Positions 22,341 through 33,160 of a DNA stretch of 64,000 nt are shown here, piece after piece. The DNA is from Eunapius fragilis (Eukaryota; Porifera; Demospongiae; Spongillida; Spongillidae). A model generated the notes under the pieces. The model ran no database searches, was not told where the DNA came from, and was given only the letters and a program-made list of their open reading frames with translations. Position 1 is the first letter of the stretch. Each line of letters begins with the position of its first letter. The stretch is taken from the NCBI GenBank assembly GCA_963681505.1, contig OY811977.1:7346326-7410325 (forward strand), in the 5' to 3' direction. The position numbers and the translations under genes are program-made.

Positions 22341-23790
22341 TTATGCAAGTTTGTCAGGTAGTATAATACGATCCCCGTACCAGCCAGGGTGTTGTCTGAT
22401 TCTGGTTGATCGTCTGAGTGCAGGAGGCTCAGGGCCAGGTTTCATTGTGAGCTTCCACATCTGCATGTTCTGGTGGATGCTCCTGTGGGGCCTGTATCTC
22501 ATGACCATCTTCGAGGTCTCCTTCCACTTCTGGAGTTGGTGGTAGTGGGTTCTCCTGCTGTTGTGGGAGATACAAAACTATATCTTCCATCTTTTCACCA
22601 GTGGTAGTGTTGTAAGGTACTGCAGTCGTGACAGTAGGAACCACTTCTGGTACATTTTGTATTGCAACACAGACTGGCTGTTCCATTATATTCTCATTAA
22701 AGACCCAAGGTTTCAGCCTGTTGAAGTGCACAACCAAACGCTTCTTTGTTCTCACACAGTTCATAATGCGGTAGGTGGCTGGTCCTAGTAGTGACACCAC
22801 TTTGTATGGCCCTTGCCTTGGCCTGTGTAGTTTTCGTGAGCAACCTCTTGGTACCTGTGGACAGTGCAGCTACACCAAGTCACCAACTTGAAAAGATTGC
22901 CCCCAGATTGATTTGTCATAATTGGATTTCTGGTGGTTCTGCTGCCTCCTGGAGTGTTGTTGCACCAACTGGTAGGCATGTTGCAGGCGACTTTTCAGCT
23001 TGGTCTTGTATTCAGCTCCAGCTGTCTCCACAGTAGCTGGAAGAGCAAACATCACATCCTCTGGAAGACACACTTCACGCCTGTACATCAACTCAAATGG
23101 CGAGGCACCAGTGGTGTCATGGACACATGTCCTATATGCCAAGAGTGGAAGTTTCAGATCCCAGCTCTTCTCATTTTCCCCCACAGCAATGCTCAGCATG
23201 TTCAGCAATGTCCTGTTAAAGCGCTCAACCATCCCGTCGTACTGGGGATGGTATGGGGTGATTCTTGTCTTCCTTATTCCCAGCATCAGGCAGTTCCTTG
23301 ATGAGGTTGCTCTCAAAGTTTCTCCCTTGATCTGTGTGAATGGTATCAGGAACTCCCATTCGACAAATGAACTCATTAACCAGGATACACGCTACTGTCT
23401 TTGCTTCCATGTCCTTCATGAGAAACGCCTCCTTCCACCTGGTGAAGTAGTCTCCTACCACCAAAATATAACGGTTTCCCCTTTCTGTGACTGGTAGTGG
23501 TCCCAGAATGTCCATGACAATTCTTTCCAAGGGCCTTGATACCGAGTCCTCTAACTGCAGCGGAAACCTTGGTGTAAGTGGTGGTTTTCTTGAACTACTG
23601 TTGGCACAGCTAGCACACCATTTCTCCACATCTCTTTTCTCAGGCTAGGCCAATAGAAACGTCTTTGAACCTTCTGAAGCGTTTTCTTCACTCCTAGATG
23701 GCCTCCAACCGGAGAGTCATGTAGTCCTGAGAGCACTTCTGGTACTAAAGATAACACCAGCTGGAGCCCCCCTGTGTAGTCCAGGAACAT
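22341..23790 (-). pseudogene. Integrase region of the Ty3/gypsy element
   Basis: The N-terminal zinc-binding part shows HD..VGGHLGVKKT and RRFYWPSLR (about 23650-23770), then CASCANSS in a shifted frame. The catalytic core keeps the three acidic positions: the D of MDILGPLP, the D of HTDQGRNF and the E of VERFNRT. The core is split by a frameshift near 23300. The C-terminal part contains FNRLKPWVF, and after another shift near 22430 it ends LRRSTRIRQ...WYGDRI, the usual basic tail of this family. At least three frame changes make it non-functional. Confidence 0.85.
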
Positions 23791-24400
23791 CTTCCCACTG
23801 CCTGTAAAGGACCCCCTCTTTCAGGATCAGCTGGTCCTTCTGAAACCACAATGTTTTTAACTTTGCCTTTACAGGAGGAGAACGAGTAATAGAATTAGAC
23901 TCAAACCACGAAATAACTTTCATCAAATCTGCATCGCTTCTCTGAGCAGACTTAAGATCCTCAGGTGACCAAGTACGAAGTATGGCCTCCATCTGTACCA
24001 CATCACAACTAACAGCATCATCCAAGGCCTCTGAGAGACCACACTGCTTGCACAGCACACGAAAAAGACAATCAGCATTTGTGTGGTTCTTCCCTGGTCT
24101 GTGCACCACTTGGTAGTCATACTCAGCTAGCTGCTTCAACCACCGAGCAACCTGCCCCTGGTTCCTTAAAACTGTGAAGCCACTGGAGTGCACTGTGGTC
24201 AGTGCGCAACACAAATCTACACCCATACAAATACAATCTAAAGTGATGTGTTGCCCACACTAGTGCCAGCATCTCACGGTGGGTTGCACAATATTTCCTT
24301 TCCATTTTTGTGCTGGCATAGGCAACCGCTCTCTCTTGGCCTGCAATTATCTGGGCCAAGGCCCTCACCACTAGCATCTGTTTACAGTAGAAAATCTCGG
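23791..24400 (-). pseudogene. RNase H region of the Ty3/gypsy element
   Basis: The motifs TDASGEGLG, YASTKMERKY, REMLALVWA and RTDHSALQWL are present in order, as in Ty3/gypsy RNase H. An in-frame stop separates the RT end (DFLL) from TDASGEG, and the region after DHSALQWL changes frame before continuing with the tether that precedes integrase (VARWLKQLAEYDYQVVHRPG). Confidence 0.8.
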
Positions 24401-25224
24401 TTGAACTGTGGCATCACTAGTACTGGTGCAGATACCAGTCGCTTCTTAAGTTCTAAAAATGGTTGTGAGCATTCTGCAGTCCACAGCCACTCCTTTCCCT
24501 TGACAGTGAGAGCATTCAGTGGAGCTGCCACCTGAGCAAACCCATCAACAAAACGGCGATAATACGATGCCAATCCTGGAAAACGCTTCAAATCTTTCTG
24601 ATTAAGAGGAATGGGCCAATCAAACACACTTCTATCTTTTTCAGGATCTGTTTCAATCCCCTTTCCCGACACTATATACCCCAGATAGTGAACCCTGTTC
24701 TGAAGCAGGTGACATTTGGATGGTTTTAGCTTAAGACCAGCATTCTTTAGTCTGGTAAACACATCCCTTAGTTGGCCCAAATGCTCTGCCACTGTTCTGC
24801 TGAACATAATGATGTTGTCCAAGTAAATCAAACAGGTAGACCAGTGAAGACCAGCCAACACCTGTTCCATAAGCCGCTGGAATGTGGCAGGTGCAATACT
24901 TAACCCAAATAGCATAAAACAAAATTGATGCAGCCCAAATGGTGTTACAAATGCTGTCTTTTCCCAATCTGAAGGGTCAACCTCCACCTGCCAATAACCA
25001 CTAGCTAAATCTAGTGTGGAGAAATAGCTAGCATTACCCAGTGAATCTAGAGTATCATCAATGCGAGGCAATGGCTGGGCATGTTTTATGGTGACCACAT
25101 TAACCTTCCTAAAATCTATGCAAAACCTTGCACTACCATCTCTCTTTTTTACCAGCACAACAGGAGATGACCATGCACTAGTGCTAGGTTCAATAATGCC
25201 CTTACTCAACATATCAGCAATCAT
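24382..25224 (-). pseudogene. Reverse transcriptase region with altered active site
   Basis: About 280 codons remain open. Motifs in order: FCIDFRKVN, STLDLASGYWQV, KTAFVTPFGL, APATFQRLM, then YLDNIIMFS and YLGYIVSGKGI. The polymerase signature YxDD has become YLDN, so the second catalytic aspartate is lost. The link to the upstream protease frame is broken by a small shift around 25214-25224. Domain identity is certain from the motif series. Confidence 0.92.
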
Positions 25225-25702
25225 CTTTTAGTACATCCTCTCTCTGATAATAGGGAAGTCTTCTGACGGGTTGTCGAATAGGTACAGCATCCCCGGTATC
25301 AATGCAAATCAATAACACAACCATGCAGTACAAGAAAGTCTGACCCCAGTAAGCAAAATCCTGAGTCAAGCACTCAGTCACCAAAACATTATGCTTAACT
25401 GACAAATCACCAACCTGAATACAGACATCACCTTGACCTGACAGGTTGATTTCATCACCATTAGCAGCGAAAACTGCTAAAAGTGGTGTCTCCAGTTGTT
25501 TCTGGCCTATTTCATCCCGAATGTCATGGCGAATGATAGTTACAGCCGACCCGGTGTCCACCAGCATTTTCGTACAACGCCCTTCAAGGTAGCCGTATAT
25601 TAATAAAGCTGCACTCACAGCTGCACTCTCTGATGGAAAGTGGGCTTTAAATGCAGGTCTATGCTGGAGGCAGTCCCCTCTTGTTTCCCACATTCCCAAC
25701 AT
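25214..25702 (-). pseudogene. Aspartic protease region of the Ty3/gypsy element
   Basis: The motif MLVDTGSAVTII carries the DTG catalytic triplet of retroviral-type proteases, followed by the hydrophobic strand LAVFAANGDEINLSGQG. The segment ends with RQPVRRLPYYQRE, the usual lead-in to reverse transcriptase, and then runs into a stop through a frameshift. Confidence 0.8.
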
Positions 25703-26280
25703 ATGGGGACCAGAGGCTCGCTTTTGTCCAGTGCCACCATCCTTCCTGCTGGCTGGCCACCTACTGCGGCTAGTACCCCTTGCTGACTCCTTAAGCAGTT
25801 GCTGAACTTGTGTGGAGAGTTGATGAACTATTTCTTCAGTCTTTTTTGATTTTGCCGGGCCAAAATCTCTCCTCTAGGCTTGCTTTCTCCCTGGGTAAAA
25901 CCTGTATGTCTGTTGTAATCAGATGCAGCATTCGATGTGCATGAACCATCCTCTGCATCCTCTGTCCAATGCAAGTGATTCCACCTGACATCTGTCCTTT
26001 TGCAGTCTGTTCTGCGCTTCTTCAACTGCTTTGAGTTGACTCGCTAATTTAAGCGCGTCCCTCCGGTGTGGGCGGCATTCCTTTCATCAATCGCAGCTGA
26101 ACGGACGAAGACCGCACTCCTTGCATGAACTGATTCCTCAATACTTCCTGTTGCCTTTCTAAAGACCACTTGGGTAGGGCCTGTCAGTGAGTACCCGCAG
26201 TTCTCCGGCGAACTTGACCAGCTGTTCCCCTGTCTTCTGCATCCTGCTCTGCAATTTTCGCTGCCGCTTCAGTTCATTAC
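25703..26280 (-). pseudogene. gag remnant of the Ty3/gypsy element
   Basis: Minus-strand fragments include QSRMQKTGEQLVKFAGELR near 26180-26260, which resembles the conserved gag segment of these elements (Gln-rich, then a helix ending in ELR and later RPYP). The rest is basic and broken by stops. The sequence to the right of about 26280 is unrelated, so the 5' half of gag is gone. Confidence 0.5.
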
Positions 26281-26626
26281 CCTCGGGAGCGTAAAAGAGC
26301 ATGCAAGCATTTCACAACATTATAATAATGATTGATTGATGTATCGATTTGTGAGCGCATGGTAACAGGTTGTTTTTTGGGGCAAATAATGAGTGCATTT
26401 ACACACAATAGTAGCAATAGAGTTGCTGTTTCCTTTCTATCAGTCCTATGATTAAAAATTGTTATAAAAACAGGGGACGACCAGTGCAAATGTTGGGGAC
26501 AAGTAGGGGACGACCTTGGGTTGGGTAAAAAAAATCACTAAAGTTCCTACCCCTCACAATCGCATTCCTTGACCTGCATGAGATAATTTGAACTAAAAAT
26601 TCAATTTTTTTATTTTTTTTATACAG

Positions 26627-28803
26627 GTTATGCTATTTTTACATCTGATTCTGTTCACAACAAAGTCAAGTTCATGCAGCAGTTAAACCAGTCTTTTGGT
26701 TCTGGAGGAATGAGCTGTGCCTTTGACAGCAACCCACCTTGTTGAATATTTTCAGTATCTGAAAAGAATAGTAAATATATCGATCCCCTGTGAAAAAAGC
26801 AGTAATGCATACAGGTCTACAGGAGAGCAGCAAAATATGGGTGCTTAATGCCCTCTGTACAATATTGACCATTTGGGTAATTTGCTGGATCCCTTAAAAT
26901 CTGATTACGTTTGGCTGGACAAAGATATAGTAATTGAGAATGATCGAATATGCTCAAGTGATATTTCCCCTAATATATGTCTACCTTTATCAACGGATCC
27001 ACTTGTGAAGCTAATAGACATGATGGAGGTGTGTTTGAAACACAATTTTATACCAGCCCTATTCGTTATAGCTGGAACATTGATGTCATTTTCATTATAT
27101 TTATGTAGTCCGTTTATGGGGTGGATGCAGCATGGTGATTGCAAAAGGTGAATCTGAAACTGGCAAGTCCACTGCCATTCGTGCCGCATTATCACTATTT
27201 GGGTGTGAAAATATTGGCCACTTTGTAAAAGGAACAAATGCAGCTTTTATAGAACGTTCAAACTCTTTCTACTCTACCATATGGCATTGATGACCCCTGT
27301 AAAGGGAAGAGTGGAAAAAGTAAAAGCTAACCAGCTAGATATATCGGAACTTGCTGTAGATTTGTATAATAGTGCTCGATCTGCAAACCTAAAAAACTGG
27401 ATCAATTAAGCCTAGAAGCATACCGATTGTCGCAACAAATTATGACATTGAAGAAGAAGGAAGGGTGTGTAGCAGAACTATTTTAATTCCGTTCAGTAAT
27501 CCAGCAATTGGCTCCAACATTAAAGATGAAATCCAAGTATGGAATGAATTAGAAGAATCTATTCATCGTAACATTTTTTCAAGTACAGTTGGGTGGATAG
27601 TTTCACTAGGTGAAAATTTAGTAAGGAATGGGAAGACAGAGGTTGATACCATGAGAGATGAGTTTAGTGATGGATCGTGTGTGACACCAAGAAATGTAAT
27701 AGGCTGGAGTATTTGCATATATTTTTTGAAAGAGGTAAGCACGCATAAATTTGGAGCACTAAAAATGTCATGCAAATGCATTTGTAGCTTCTTTTCAAGG
27801 TTGGAAAACAGCATATGTATGATTTAGCGAAGAGTTATTTGATGGAAAATGTATTCAATAACTATAAGAAAGCGACATCCAGCTCTGCATTGAACACCCA
27901 GGATGGAAATGTCCTGTTACAAAAGTTTTGCGAAGATCTTTGTGAAGTGGCAAAAAATATTGGATTATCAAAGGTAGGAAGATAGCTACATATCAAAAGC
28001 CTTCCAACATCTTAATTTTTGCATATAGTTTGTAAAACAGTGTTAAAATGTCATTTGAAGTTTAAAATAAACATTTTTGCTCATGTTTGTATTAGTACTC
28101 ACTTTAGATTTGCATGATTGATTAGTGAAATTGCAATAGTTAACATATATAGGAACAAGTTGTATAATATCATCTATTTATTCACTTTTTGCTTATGTAA
28201 CAGTGCCTGACATTTATGCGAACTGATACTGAAGTAGAAGGGACGAGAGGTTTTAGCTGTATGGATGAAGGGAGCTCTAAAGTATGTATCACAAACCTCA
28301 TATCCCATTCTCTCTGCATTAAAAGCTACTGATGGTGGACGAACTCAAATAAAGCGTGACTTTCTGTGTGATAGTAGTGATGCCACGTGTATTAAAAAAA
28401 AATGAGAATAGTGTGAGGCAAAGCTGCATTACATTGTTTCTTGATACACTGTCAGCATCTACGAAAGAAAAACTAAAAGAAGGTATGCAGTATCCATGTT
28501 ACAACCCTTGGTTATAATTTGCAATTTACTTTCCAGTTACTAAACAAGGAAAGGAGACAGAACTGTTGGTAGTCAAACATGGATCTACGGGTACAGAAAC
28601 TCAAATTGAGATCAATACTACATGCATGCCCTCAACCAAGCAATTGTGAAGAACAACCAATAGAGGAGCAATTTGTGGCATGTCAATCAAGCATTCACAA
28701 TGAACTACAAGTTGTGACAAGTGACAAGGAATTAAATGAGATAAAGACAAAAAAGCCTCGATATGCAACACGATCTAAGAAACAATGTATGAATATAGAA
28801 TAA
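26627..28803 (+). pseudogene. P-loop NTPase (DUF927/helicase-like) gene, 3' exons with frameshifts
   Basis: Plus-strand exons cover most of an NTPase domain. A first exon follows the acceptor ATACAG|G at 26627. The main exon block (about 26870-27734) contains GESETGKSTAIRAALSLFG, a Walker A motif, then FVKGTNAAF, GIDDPCKG, LAVDLYNSARSANLK, IPIVATNYDI and CSRTILIPF, and ends at donor GAG|GTAAGC. Further exons are 27800-27973 (58 codons, phase 0, clean splice sites), 28204-28281, about 28310-28481 and 28537-28803. Frame changes occur near 27120, 27280, 27310, 27405 (an A run), 28415 (an A9 run) and 28625. This may be a decayed gene or homopolymer errors on a live one. The motif set matches large NTPases expanded in sponges and cnidarians, from memory. 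Confidence 0.7.
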
Positions 28804-28965
28804 GGAAGATGACATGGTGTACACAGAAATTCGTTTTGCAATATTTGGTTGTAATGTGTGAAATTTGTTGTGTGATATTGTATTGTATGGGAAGAGGGCA
28901 TGGGAGCCTGAAGGTGTCCACGCTGATTACTATACAAAATTCACCAGGGTCCCAGTACAAAACTA

Positions 28966-29165
28966 NNNNNNNNNNNNNNNNNNNNNNNNNNNNNNNNNNN
29001 NNNNNNNNNNNNNNNNNNNNNNNNNNNNNNNNNNNNNNNNNNNNNNNNNNNNNNNNNNNNNNNNNNNNNNNNNNNNNNNNNNNNNNNNNNNNNNNNNNNN
29101 NNNNNNNNNNNNNNNNNNNNNNNNNNNNNNNNNNNNNNNNNNNNNNNNNNNNNNNNNNNNNNNNN
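28966..29165. other. Assembly gap of 200 N
   Basis: Exactly 200 undetermined bases, a conventional placeholder for unknown length. It ends directly in a tandem repeat, which is probably why the assembly failed here. Confidence 0.99.
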
Positions 29166-29407
29166 GAGGGGGTGGGACTAAGCCCTTCAGAGGGGAGGAG
29201 GGGGATGGGACTAAGCCCTTCAGAGGGAGGAGGGGGGTGGGACTAAGCCCTTCAGAGGGGAGGAGGGGGTGGGGACTAAGCTATTCAGAGGGGAGGAGGG
29301 GGATGGGACTAAGCCCTTCAGAGGGAAGGAGGGGGTTGGGACTAAGCTATTCAGAGGGGAGGGGGGGGGGATGGGACTAAGCCCTTCAGAGGGGAGGAGG
29401 GGGGTGA
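29166..29407. repeat. 30-bp tandem repeat beside the gap
   Basis: About eight units of a G-rich sequence of roughly 30 bp, with core GGGACTAAGCCCTTCAGAGG. Some units have CTATTCAG in place of CCCTTCAG, in partial alternation. The array continues into the gap, so its size is unknown. Confidence 0.93.
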
Positions 29408-29680
29408 GACATAGAGGCACATAATTCAGAAGGGGTTGGGAAGTGTAGAGTCAGTAAGCCTTTCAAGGATATGTATTTGATAAGGGTAATGAATAAGAAT
29501 GAGGTCATGTTAGCAGCTGTGGTTTATAGCCTGGGAGTTCACCTTTGACAGCTAGTCTGAGCAAACACTTTGTAAAATAGTAATGTAGTTTATAAGTACC
29601 TTTCACAAATGCTTTATATTTGCATTTGTCATGTGGGCTCCACATCTACACGCTGTGTGTTCTTGTGTGTGCGTGCTTGT

Positions 29681-29685
<5 letters not shown>

Positions 29686-29727
<42 letters not shown>
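29686..29727. repeat. GT microsatellite
   Basis: About 21 uninterrupted GT dinucleotides, flanked by imperfect GT-rich DNA. Confidence 0.97.
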
Positions 29728-29732
<5 letters not shown>

Positions 29733-30028
29733 GCTTGCCAGTTACCGTATGTACTGCCCACCCAAAACATCCTACTGACACCTGCTGCACATGCATGACC
29801 AGTGATAGCAGCCAAACTGGGTTGAGCAAAACAGCACCCAGGTCTCTCCTGGTTGTTACCTCAGGATACATGTGTAAGGAACTACATGTAGTCTATTACC
29901 CAGACCCTTGTACGTTAACGTCTGTGGAAAATTTATATCACTGCTGCATAGGGAGTATCATCCAGATCTGAATATACTATGTCTGGGTAATTACCTAAAA
30001 ATTGAGGTCACATCTCTCTTTCCACTGT

Positions 30029-30048
30029 CCCCCCCCCCCCCCCCCCCC
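30029..30048. repeat. Poly-C tract
   Basis: A run of about 20 C residues outside the gene-family module. Confidence 0.95.
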
Positions 30049-30240
30049 GCTCTATAGACACGCCCATGTGTTTGTCCCATGCCACACCTTTAAATACATC
30101 TGATGTGTAACAGTATTCCCTGTACTCTTGTAAGCCCAGGGGGGGTACGGCGGCAATGCAAACATGCTGATGTGTGCATGTCCCCCATAATCACTCCAGC
30201 TTGACACTGACACATTAGTTTGTACTGGACTTACTTGGGG

Positions 30241-30260
30241 TTGTGTGTGTATGTGTATGT

Positions 30261-30305
<45 letters not shown>
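30241..30305. repeat. GT microsatellite with AT interruptions
   Basis: About 65 bp of GT repeats, interrupted on the left by GTAT units. Confidence 0.97.
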
Positions 30306-30306
<1 letters not shown>

Positions 30307-30394
30307 CATGTTGCCCTGCCACTGGGAACTAACCCATTGACAATGCGCATGTTATATGCCGGGCCATTTCATTTACCCTCTTCTCATTCAATAG

Positions 30395-30499
30395 ATTATC
30401 GTCCACTATGGCAATGAAGAAATGAGAAATCCTGTGCAGCTGTCATTATATGAACGTTTTGATTGTGAAACTGTACCTCCATTCTTATTGCCTTGCTAA
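30395..30499 (+). CDS. Candidate terminal exon of an unidentified gene
   Basis: A pyrimidine-rich stretch ending TTCTCATTCAATAG is followed by 34 open codons and a stop. The peptide begins IIVHYGNEEMRNPVQLSLYE and ends CETVPPFLLPC. Composition and a good acceptor suggest a last coding exon. Upstream exons would lie in or beyond the N gap. It may belong to a gene other than the NTPase, whose reading frame already ends at 28803. Alternatively it is chance. Confidence 0.3.
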   Translation: MIVHYGNEEMRNPVQLSLYERFDCETVPPFLLPC

Positions 30500-30858
30500 A
30501 ACACTTATTTATAAAGTTATATGGCTATTGATTCGTTGTTATTGATATCTTAAAGGCACACCTACTGACAAGTTACAGTGTCGTAGAGGCATGCGGTTTT
30601 ATGAGCTAGGTTACACAGGCAGATCTTTTCCGGCACCTTTAGTGACACTATTGCAATACAGTATTACTACAGTAGCAAAGTATGCAAAAGTAGAGCAAAT
30701 TTTACTACCAACGTAAAAAATACATGCCATGTAAAACACCATTTTTATAGCATTCGCAAATCACAGTTCACATCGGTTTACAACAACATCTACATCAGAT
30801 CATATGGAACTACTCTAGAACTTCGGGGTAGCAAAAGGAACATTTTTTCCTGCATGTA

Positions 30859-31222
30859 TTATATACACACCTGAAATCACGTAGGGCCTATTAAGGAATG
30901 ATGTTAATTCCTCATTTCATTAGGTTAATCTGGCAACTGCAGGATAAAGTTACATTCCTGATAATGCGATTTCCTGCTGATGCGTGTACACAGTTAGTTG
31001 ACATTGTAACGAATGAGACAAACATACGTTTAGAACAGAAGCTAATATCGCATTCAGTATTTTTTGTCTGTTTACAGTATACTAAGGCAATGGTATAAAT
31101 CCACATTAGAGAAATTTACCATTAATCCTTTTTATGTACACATGTACATGTGCATTGCTACGGAAGAGAATGGCTCTCCCTACTTGAATACAGCAATGGA
31201 CCTATTGTACACACACCAATGC

Positions 31223-31258
<36 letters not shown>

Positions 31259-33160
31259 ATACACATACTTATACATTCTTAGCCCACGGGCCATCACTTC
31301 TTGTAATACTGTTATTATTATGATATGATGAAATTGAGAGACATCTGTGGACATTTGTGTGTGTGTGTGTGTGTATGTGGGTGTGTGGTTGGAGAGGCAT
31401 ATCTTATGTACCGATCTGATTATTCGCAATAAAGGTGTGCATAACAGTAGATATGTTGATTTAGATTTCCATGCAGTAGAAGTGCCAATATACATTCATC
31501 AACTTCAAATAGTAATGCTGCTTTCCCCCTTGTCTCTACTTTATTGTCACATGTGATAATGGTAATCGCTGCTGAAACTCTAGCTCACTCGTAAAATTCA
31601 AAATCGATTTTAAACCTTGCACTTTCACAATGAACATAAACAAACAAACAAAAAAAAAAACCGCATGGGATCGTACAAGTGAAATATAAATTACGACTCA
31701 AATTTTGATACAGTATTTGTTCAGGTTTTATCAGATTCGTTTGTATAATCTTTGGATAATGTATAATATTCTGCCAAGGTGTGTTGAATTATCACGGTTG
31801 TTGAATGTATACAATTCAAGTATAGCCTGTTGTCCCACAAAGTGATCCGGTACAATGCAGGGGTGGGTGTGTCCCGATTGAGGCCTAATTTGTCACCATG
31901 TTAGATAGGATGCTGTTAAGTACATATGTACTTCAAAAAGGAGGTACAGTGATATCATATTTTACAACTGGCTGCTCTGATCCTTTAAATGGTGTTGTAG
32001 ATTAGGGTGTTGATTTCTTAGTACGGCGGGGCTAGTAGGTTAGCCATAGTTTATCCATCGTCAAGTCATATGACCTACAACAACATGCGTGGGGTACTTA
32101 TAAATATTCGTGTTATTGATAAATGGTTGAGGTGTGTGCATGGGCCGGGTGGACGGTATGTTGCACTGTAGGTCTTAACTATCGTTCATCGGCTATACTT
32201 CCATCCTTACATGTATTACGAATAGCTGGACACAATAGCCGCTTATTAGAACCATTACAGGCCATGTTATTTAATTTTATTGCGGTCATCTACTCTTAAT
32301 AACAATAATGAGGGTCACTAGTCACTTCCGCGTATGGTCGGGTTAGTGCGCTCACGTCGACACTATAGTATTCAAACTATTGTTCTTTGGTCTCAAGGGA
32401 GTTAGAAGCACCTCATAATCCAATTCCTTTTGTGCCACACTTTAAAAACACCAATTGACATAACTAGATTACATAGCCTAATATGGCACTATTTACATCC
32501 AACCGAACTTGGATATTTATTTACAAGAAAGTTCCATCTAAACCTTTCGTAATCCGTGGTTTGTGTGTAGATAAACATTTCGTTCATTACCTAGGGAGCA
32601 CCTCATGATCACAAGGCTAGGAATCTCAATTATAAAGCATGGGGCGAGGGGTTGATTTAAAACCACATCTGCATGACGTAATGTCTTTTGAAAGCACATA
32701 AAGAGGAATTACGTTTTTATAGCCAAGGGATACTAAAGTGTGAATTAATATCAGAAGACCCTCCCAAACTGCAGAATGGAACTATGATACGTGTTATTGC
32801 TGTGTGCTACACCCCACCCTCCTCACCCTCCCTACCATCCGCACCTCCGTCCCACTATATGCTGTATATAAATCGCTTTTAAAATCGTTGGATGATCACA
32901 CGTGCAGTACAATAACATGGTGATATAATGCTGGAGGTCACAATGTGGGCGGAAGCGGGGGTTGGGGGTGGGGTAAGAGGCTATTAAAAACAAGCACCTA
33001 TCAATGCCAATGCTCATCCTCTTTTGTATATTTTTATACCCTCATTGCTGCACCCCTTTGTCTAAATCATGAATGCCCCTCTCTTTATCAAGGCTGAGGG
33101 AAAGCATGCATGACTAATCCAGGGCTTTTGGCTGCATAATTAAGAAGAAATATAAACCAC
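30859..33160 (-). promoter_or_regulatory. Family promoter and 5' module without a gene
   Basis: From about 30860 rightwards the sequence follows 61090-63421 closely: the TATA region, ATCACGTAGGGCCTATTAAG, the CA microsatellite (31226-31257), CTTTGTCTC, CCTGTTGTCCCAC, CTCATGATCACAAGGC and the G-rich end. In the intact copies the coding sequence lies about 70 bp to the left of the TATA box. Here the homology stops at the TATA box itself and the DNA to the left is unrelated. The module has therefore lost its minus-strand gene, or was copied without it. Confidence 0.8.

Larger units (their letters stand above)
22338..26280 (-). mobile_element. Degraded Ty3/gypsy retrotransposon, 5' truncated
   Basis: Reading right to left on the minus strand, the order is gag remnant, protease, reverse transcriptase, RNase H, integrase. 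This is the Ty3/gypsy order, with integrase last. Every domain border shows a frame change or stop, and the gag part ends abruptly near 26280 without a 5' LTR. The element lies between exons of the plus-strand NTPase gene and in the opposite orientation, so it probably landed in an intron. It is not expected to be autonomous. Confidence 0.9.

Noticed and set aside
28785-29380. Open frames running through the N gap into the G-rich tandem repeat
   Set aside because: The frame depends on undetermined bases and on a tandem repeat of unknown length.
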